This document shows, in pieces, positions 22,601-42,488 of a DNA stretch of 42,488 nucleotides. A program made the position numbers and the translations under genes. The DNA is from Nemertoderma westbladi (taxonomy: Eukaryota; Xenacoelomorpha; Nemertodermatida; Nemertodermatidae), in the NCBI GenBank assembly GCA_032718475.1, contig JAUCBJ010007579.1:1-42488 (forward strand). The letters run 5' to 3'. Position 1 is the first letter of the stretch. The number at the start of each line of letters is the position of its first letter. The notes under the pieces are model-generated. The model saw only the letters and a list, made by a program, of their open reading frames with translations, was not told the origin of the DNA and made no database searches.

Positions 22601-24473
22601 CCATACACAGTACCGGTGGACCAAGCAACATAGCGACCCAGATCTCGCGGTCAGCCATACACAGTACCGGTGGACCCAGCAACATAGCGCCCATAGATCG
22701 CGAGGTCAGCCATACACAGTACCGGCGGACCCAGCAATATAGCGAACCCAGATCTCACGGTCAGCCATACACAGTGCCGGAGGACCCAGCAACATAGCGA
22801 CCCAGATCTCGCGGTCAGCCATACACAGTACCGGTGGACCCAGCAACATAGCGCCCATAGATCGCGAGGTCAGCCATACACAGTACCGGCGGACCCAGCA
22901 ACATAGCGACCCCAGATCTCACGGTCAGCCATACACAGTACCGGCGGACCCAGCAACATAGCGACCCCAGATCTCACGGTCAGCCACACACAGTCCCGGC
23001 GGACCCAGTAACATAGCGACCCCAGATCTCGCGGTCAGCCATACACAGTGCCGGCAGACCCAGCAACATAGCGACCCCAGATCTCACGGTCAGCCACACA
23101 CAGTGCCGGCGGACCCAGTAACATAGCGACCCCAGATCTCGCGGTCAGCCATACACAGTGCCGGCAGACCCAGCAACATAGCGACCACAGATCTCGCGGT
23201 CAGCCATACACAGTGCCGGCGGACCCAGCAACATAGCGACCCCAGATCCCACGGTCAGCCATACACAGTGCCGGTGGACCCAGCAACAAAGCACCCATAG
23301 ATCGCGCGGTCAGCCATACACAGTACCGGCGGACCCAGCAACATAGCACCCCCAGATCCCACGGTCAGCCATACACAGTGCCGGCGGACCCAGCAACAAA
23401 GCACCCATAGATCGCGCGGTCAGCCATACACAGTACCGGTGGACCAAGCAACAAAGCACCCATAGATCGCGCGGTCAGCCATACACAGTACCGGCGGACC
23501 CAGCAACATAGCACCCCCAGATCCCACGGTCAGCCATACACAGTGCCGGCGGACCCAGCAACATAGCACCCATAGATCGCGCGGTCAGCCATACACAGTG
23601 CCGGCGGACCCAGCAACATAGCACCCCCAGATCCCACGGTCAGCCATACACAGTGCCGGCGGACCCAGCAAAATAGCGACCCCAGATCTCGCGGTCAGCC
23701 ATACACAGTGCCGGCGGACCCAGCAACATAGCGCCCCCAGATCTCGCGGTCAGCCATACACAGTGCCGGCTGACCCAACAACATAGCGACCCCAGATCTC
23801 ACGGTCAGCCATACACAATGCCGGCGGACCCAGCAACATAACGCCCCTAGATCGCGCGGTCAGCCATACACAGTACCGGCGGACCCAGCAACATAGCGCC
23901 CCCAGATCTCACGGTCAGCCATACACAGTACCGGAGGACCCAGCAACATAACGCCCCCAGATCTCACGGTCAGCCATACACAGTGCCGGCGTACCCAGCA
24001 ACATAGTGCCCCCAGATCTCGCGGTCAGCCATACACAGTGCCGGCGGACCCAACAACATAGCGACCCCAGATCTCGCGGTCAGCCATACACAGTGCCGGC
24101 GGATCCAACAACATAGCGACCCCAGATCTCACGGTCAGCCATACACAGTGCCGGCGGACCCAGCAACATAGCACCCCCTGATCCCACGGTCAGCCATACA
24201 CAGTGCCGGCGGACCCAGCAAAATAGCGACCCCAGATCTCACGGTCAGCCATACACAGTGCCGGCGGACCCAGCAACATAGCACCCCCAGATCCCACGGT
24301 CAGCCATACACAGTGCCGGCGGACCCAGCAAAATAGCGACCCCAGATCTCGCGGTCAGCCATACACAGTACCGGCGGACCCAGCAACATAGCGCCCCTAG
24401 ATCGCGCGGTCAGCCATACACAGTGCCGGCGCACCCAGCAACGCGCCCCCAGATCTCACGGTCAGTCATACAC
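16601..24473 (-). repeat. 55-bp satellite array, about 143 units, with higher-order repeats
   Basis: A 55-bp unit repeats head to tail: tcagccatacacagtaccgg, cggacccagcaacatagcga, ccccagatctcacgg. Variants differ at a few positions (agtacc/agtgcc, gatctc/gatcgcg, some 53-54 bp units). Read on the minus strand, the unit encodes MADREIWGRYVAGSAGTVY in one frame. That is the continuation of the retrotransposon ORF fragment at 24474-24720, where the flanking copy reads MTDREIWGRVAG. The unit length is not a multiple of 3, so the ORFs within the array are by-products. Blocks of about 1.65-1.8 kb are themselves repeated. Confidence 0.95.
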
Positions 24474-24720
24474 TTTCCCAGTTAGCCCTATTCTCAAATC
24501 CGGTGTCCTTGAGCAGGTCTTTGAAGAGTCATTAACTGTCCACCACGTTTATTCTCACCAGCAGATTGCCACAGTCAAGGTTGTGTACAGGTTGATCCTG
24601 CTGGCGAAAACAGTGCCCAACATGCTTCAGGCGGCGTCTATCCAGGGTGGTGCCATAGTTATACAGTATAACATCTAATTGCGATGTGTCCATCATAGGC
24701 AATGTTGTGCATCCTATGAA
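24474..24720 (-). pseudogene. C-terminal end of a non-LTR retrotransposon ORF, source of the satellite
   Basis: The minus strand encodes LYNYGTTLDRRRLKHVGHCF and RQQDQPVHNL, then, after two adjacent in-frame stops (near 24530-24534), LFKDLLKDTGFENRANWESV. After a one-base frame change it reads MTDREIWGRVAG. This order (RRL..xGHC.R, ...., DLLxxDTGF, MxDRxxW) is the usual C-terminal tail behind the reverse transcriptase of many animal non-LTR elements. The copy is decayed. Its last segment, MTDREIWG, is where the 55-bp array begins. Confidence 0.7.
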
Positions 24721-25613
24721 GGATCCTGGTATAAACTCTATGTACTATCCATAGACCTGGTAGCCTAAGTCTTCAGCAGTTAGAGCCCAGCATGGGATGC
24801 CATGGAGCATATTAAAATGAAAAAAACAAGTAACCATAAATGTTCAGCTTAACTTTAATTGACTTATTCTCCGCTATAAATTCACCTTTTTTTGTTTTTC
24901 TGGTTTGGCTGATTCTAATTGATTTCAAATTCTCCAGATAATTAATTGCAGTCGTATACTTGGCATAAAATTTTCCACCAGCGCCCAAAAATTCAAGTTT
25001 GAAAGGACTAGTGTGGTTTTTATTTATTCCATTGAATTTAATTCAGAACACTCATAAACTCGTATGACGTGAGAAACCAGAAGATACAATAAGTTGAACA
25101 ATTTGCTAAATTTTGTGCTGGCACGAAATTATGCACCCACCGACGAAAAATACACAGCGTGATATATATTTATTCCATTGAAATAATCCAAAAATCTGGC
25201 AAAAAACAGGATCAAACAATCAATTTAAAAAATTTAGGATTTTATAAAGTTGGTGCCAGAACCAAAATTAGACACACGTCAAAAAGACAATTTTGAATCG
25301 TGTGCTTTGGTTTGGCGGCCTCAAGGAGGTAATAATACGGGCTGGGCAGCTTGTGGGTTTAGATGCGGATAATAATCTCGCACAATGCAGCATACCGATT
25401 ACAGATAGATATCGGTGGTAATTTGTTATAGTTGTTATTTTAAAATTACTATTATAAATAACCTTGAAATCTCTAATCTAGGGCCCCTACACACTCCCAC
25501 AGTGCTAACTAGTTAGGATTGAATCTAGCTGGATAGGGGTCATGCTACTCATGTTTGCTTCGACATAATATCCCACCTAACTCCAAGCAGTGTGTAAGGG
25601 TATTAGCGTATCA
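24721..25613. other. Non-coding interval
   Basis: AT-rich sequence with no recognisable gene. It separates the 55-bp satellite and its retrotransposon remnant from the 33-bp minisatellite. No repeat structure beyond short A/T runs is seen. Confidence 0.5.
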
Positions 25614-26511
25614 AACTAGCTTGGTAAGCGCTTTCACATACTTGCGAACTAGCTTGGGAAGCGAGTTCACATACTTGCGAACTGGCTTGGGAAGCGCGTT
25701 AACATACTTGCGAACTGGATTGGTAAGCGCGTTCACATACTTGCGAATTGGCTTGGGAAGCGCGTTCACATACTTGCGAATTGGCTTGGGAAGCGCGTTC
25801 ACATACTTGCGAACTGGCTTGGGAAGCGCGTTCACATACTTGCGAACTGGCTTGGGAAGCGCGTTCACATACTTGCGAACTTGCTTGGGAAGCGCGTTCA
25901 CATACTTGCGAAATGGCTTGAGAAGCGCGTTAACATACGTGCGAACTGGATTGGGAAGCGCGTTCACATACTTGCGAATTGGCTTGGGAAGCGCGTTCAC
26001 ATACTTGCGAACTGGCTTGGGAAGCGCGTTCACAGACTTGCGAACTGGCTTGGGAAGCGCGTTCACATACTTGCGAACTGGCTTGGGAAGCGCGTTCACA
26101 TACTTGCGAACTGGCTTGGGAAGCGCGTTCCCATACTTGCGAACTGGCTTGGGAAGCGCGTTCACATACTTGCGAACTGGCTTGGGAAGCGCGTTCACAT
26201 ACTTGAGAACTGGCTTGGGAAGCGCGTTCACATACTTGCAAACTGGCTTGGGAAGCGCGTTCACATACTTGAGAACTGGCTTGGGAAGCGCGTTCACATA
26301 CTTGCAAACTGGCTTGGGAAGCGCGTTCACATACTTGCGAACTGGCTTGAGAAGCGCGTTCACATACTTGCGAACTGGATTTGGAAGCGCGTTCACATAC
26401 TTGCGAATTGGCTTGGGAAGCGCGTTCCCATACTTGCGAACTGGCTTGGGAAGCGCTTTCTCATACTTGCGAACTGGATTGGGAAGCGCGTTCCCATACT
26501 TGCGAACTGGG
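25614..26511. repeat. 33-bp minisatellite, about 27 units
   Basis: The unit cttgcgaactggcttgggaa plus gcgcgttcacata repeats with few substitutions (ggcttg/ggattg, cacata/cccata, gcgaa/gagaa). Because 33 is divisible by 3 and the unit lacks stops in most frames, long ORFs exist on both strands: plus 25555-26553 repeats TYLRTGLGSAF and minus 25611-26543 repeats VRKYVNALPKP. Substitutions do not favour one frame in an obvious way, so I treat it as a non-coding minisatellite. A repeat protein cannot be excluded. Confidence 0.9.
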
Positions 26512-28344
26512 TTAACGAAACAAGCTTTAAACTTAAGAAACACGAGTCGTTAAATTAAGATTAAAAGCGCTCTTAGGTGAATTTAAATTTCCCGCTATAA
26601 TGGCTTGGGTTGTCAGCGATGAAGAGACGCCCTGTAGTTAAATACCGTGGGGGGGGGGGGGGGTAGCCCATCACTGTGAGGCGAGGCACGAAGGTAGGTC
26701 TAAGTGAGTATTGATCTCCCCTTAGCGGTAAATCAAACATCAGGTTGCAGTATACTTATTCCTAACGTTGGAAAATGTAATATAATGGGACTAAAATAAA
26801 GACAGAACATCTTCAAATATTGGAAACGTTTACAAATTTATTTGATTACAAATTTTAATCGCTATTATTAATTTGTCACCACAATTATTGTATTTATCGC
26901 CTTATAAACCTTTACTGTGGATATCGAACTGCCACACCGAATAATATTATAACTCACTATAACTACTTTTGGAAAAACGTTTACGAGTTTGTTTTAAACT
27001 TATTGTAACAAAAACTAAATCTATTAGCTCTTCGGTTGGTTCCTATAGCTACTCGGATATAATTTACGAATAGATATTATTTACAAAAAAAACACAGAAA
27101 TGCACCGCAATTACACCTTAAACGAGAACAGCTACATAATTTGCTTAAAAAGTTTTACTGGGATAAATACATAGTCAATAAGACCGACAATAATTTAGTA
27201 ATAAAATAGTATCAACTGTTCGCAATTCCTACGTAAATTAACACTAAAATAATTTAATGGTTACTTAGAAACTCTAAATGTACCTATTTTTTTAAACAGA
27301 AAATCCCAAATTTTCAGATATCCTGTAAATTATTTAAATGTAAAAATACCTGACGAACTGACCGACCGACCATTTGTTCGACGGACCTACCGACAACTGC
27401 TACCTGACGATAACCAATTAATTGGCCTGTTTTATTAAAATTAAATAAAACCGCACAACCGTAATCAAATAAAGAATCTCTTTGAGACAAATAAATAACA
27501 GCAAATTTTATATCAAAACGATCAATAATTAGGCCTGCGGATAAATCTCTTGTTATACAAATATTTTTTCTATAAACATGAAGTTTATTGTTACATCACA
27601 GTTAAAAGTACAGTTAACGAAAAATTCAACACGTCTTTATAAAAATATAAAAAGCACTACACATTAGAATTCAGTGGCCCAAAATGTTTTTTATTCTTTA
27701 AAAACCATTTTCTAAAAATGTTTGGATAATTAATTATATATTTTTACTTTGATTGTTCGTTGATAAAAAAAAAAGTATAAAAAAAGAGTAGCGACAATTT
27801 CCACACAAATATTTTGTAACCAAAACTAGATTTCTTTATTTTAGAAATTTAATGTTTAGTTTCTGATTTGGTTTTGTTTCTATCTTTCAATATTAAAATA
27901 TTAAAAAATATACTAATACTTAAGCTACAAAATTAAATTATACTTAATAAGTTTATAGATGCGGCACGTAATAAATGCGTTTTATTACATAAATAAGTCA
28001 GGATAAGGAAAATTGTGGGTCGCCTTGAATGAATTCAGATGTTACTAAAATGTAAATCATTAAATTTTGTGGGCAAATTGCAATAACTTTCGTAAATAAT
28101 ACTTTCTGTGACTTTATGTTTCAGATATTTATGCGCAGTATTACAATAATAAAAATACGGTGTATAAACCACATTAATACAACACACGTAAATCATTGCC
28201 ACAAAATGAAACATATGGGAGACAGTCACAATGACTCATTCAAATAATACAACACTGGATTCAGTGTCCAGTGAATACTCTAAGGTATATGCTGGCAGTT
28301 AAGGAGTTATTGCGACGCCTCTAGTGAATAAAAGCGGAACTGAG
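26512..28344. other. Non-coding AT-rich region downstream of the TRIM9-type gene
   Basis: No gene is recognised. A 15-base G run is at 26649-26663. The remainder is AT-rich with many TAATTA-like words. The part next to 28345 would be the distal 3' UTR or flank of the TRIM9-type gene. Confidence 0.5.
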
Positions 28345-28394
28345 ACAGTCCGAGAGGCAGCGGACTGTTAGACAGGTTTATTGGTTGTCTGTCT
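28345..28394 (-). promoter_or_regulatory. 3' UTR double hairpin with poly(A) signal in a loop
   Basis: On the minus strand, 17 bases past the stop, agacag...ctgtct forms a 6-bp stem (28370-28375 with 28389-28394). Its loop holds AATAAA (tttatt at 28377-28382 on the plus strand). Directly after it, acagtccg...cggactgt forms an 8-bp stem (28345-28352 with 28361-28368) with an 8-base loop. The structure is seen in sequence. A role in 3' end formation is inference. Confidence 0.45.
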
Positions 28395-28410
28395 CGTGCT
28401 GGAACCGGTC

Positions 28411-42488
<14,078 letters not shown>

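Noticed and set aside
16601-24473. CRISPR-like array
   Set aside because: The whole 55-bp unit repeats with no unique spacers, and the genome is animal; it is a satellite.

Overview
This is a piece of an animal nuclear genome, probably an AT-rich marine invertebrate; I cannot place the phylum with confidence. The evidence is spliced genes with GT..AG introns, animal protein families (TRIM9/TRIM67 E3 ligase, myosin regulatory light chain, prohibitin), several non-LTR retrotransposon fragments, MITE-like insertions and very large tandem arrays. There are no bacterial-type operons, CRISPR arrays or rRNA genes. LAYOUT: 1-829 holds two transposon coding remnants on the plus strand. 1315-2145 (minus) is an intact, intronless, prohibitin-like gene, richer in GC than its surroundings. 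2146-6454 is non-coding repeat debris: poly-G/poly-C tracts, a tRNA-derived SINE head, a LINE 3' tail, a 4-copy 106-bp repeat and a dispersed repeat family. 6455-9210 (minus) is a four-exon gene of the SAMD3-like type, with every intron in phase 0 and a retrotransposon endonuclease fragment inside one intron. 9321-11974 (minus) is a zinc-finger, RNase-H-like transposase-type gene broken by two in-frame stops and a frameshift. 15191-15703 (minus) is a complete, intronless myosin regulatory light chain gene. 16601-24473 is a 55-bp satellite of about 143 units with higher-order structure, and 24474-24720 is the end of a non-LTR retrotransposon ORF from which that satellite appears to be made. 25614-26511 is a 33-bp minisatellite. 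28411-34798 (minus) carries the last three coding exons of a TRIM9/TRIM67-type gene, encoding the B30.2/SPRY domain. MAIN RESULT: the two visible introns directly upstream of the two internal SPRY exons are each occupied by a huge minisatellite whose repeat unit contains a copy of that intron's own 3' splice site plus the first bases of the following exon. The array at 29223-34168 (about 98 units) copies the acceptor and first 24 bases of the exon at 28985-29222. The array at 34799 to beyond the window end (about 174 units visible) copies the acceptor and first 12 bases of the exon at 34673-34798. The true acceptors are therefore each the last of a ladder of near-identical decoys, and in both arrays a standard unit would bring an in-frame stop within seven codons if its decoy were used. 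The 55-bp satellite shows a parallel pattern, as its unit is the last coding segment of a retrotransposon ORF. I infer repeated tandem amplification of sequence at the edges of coding segments in this region; whether the decoy acceptors regulate TRIM9 splicing is open.
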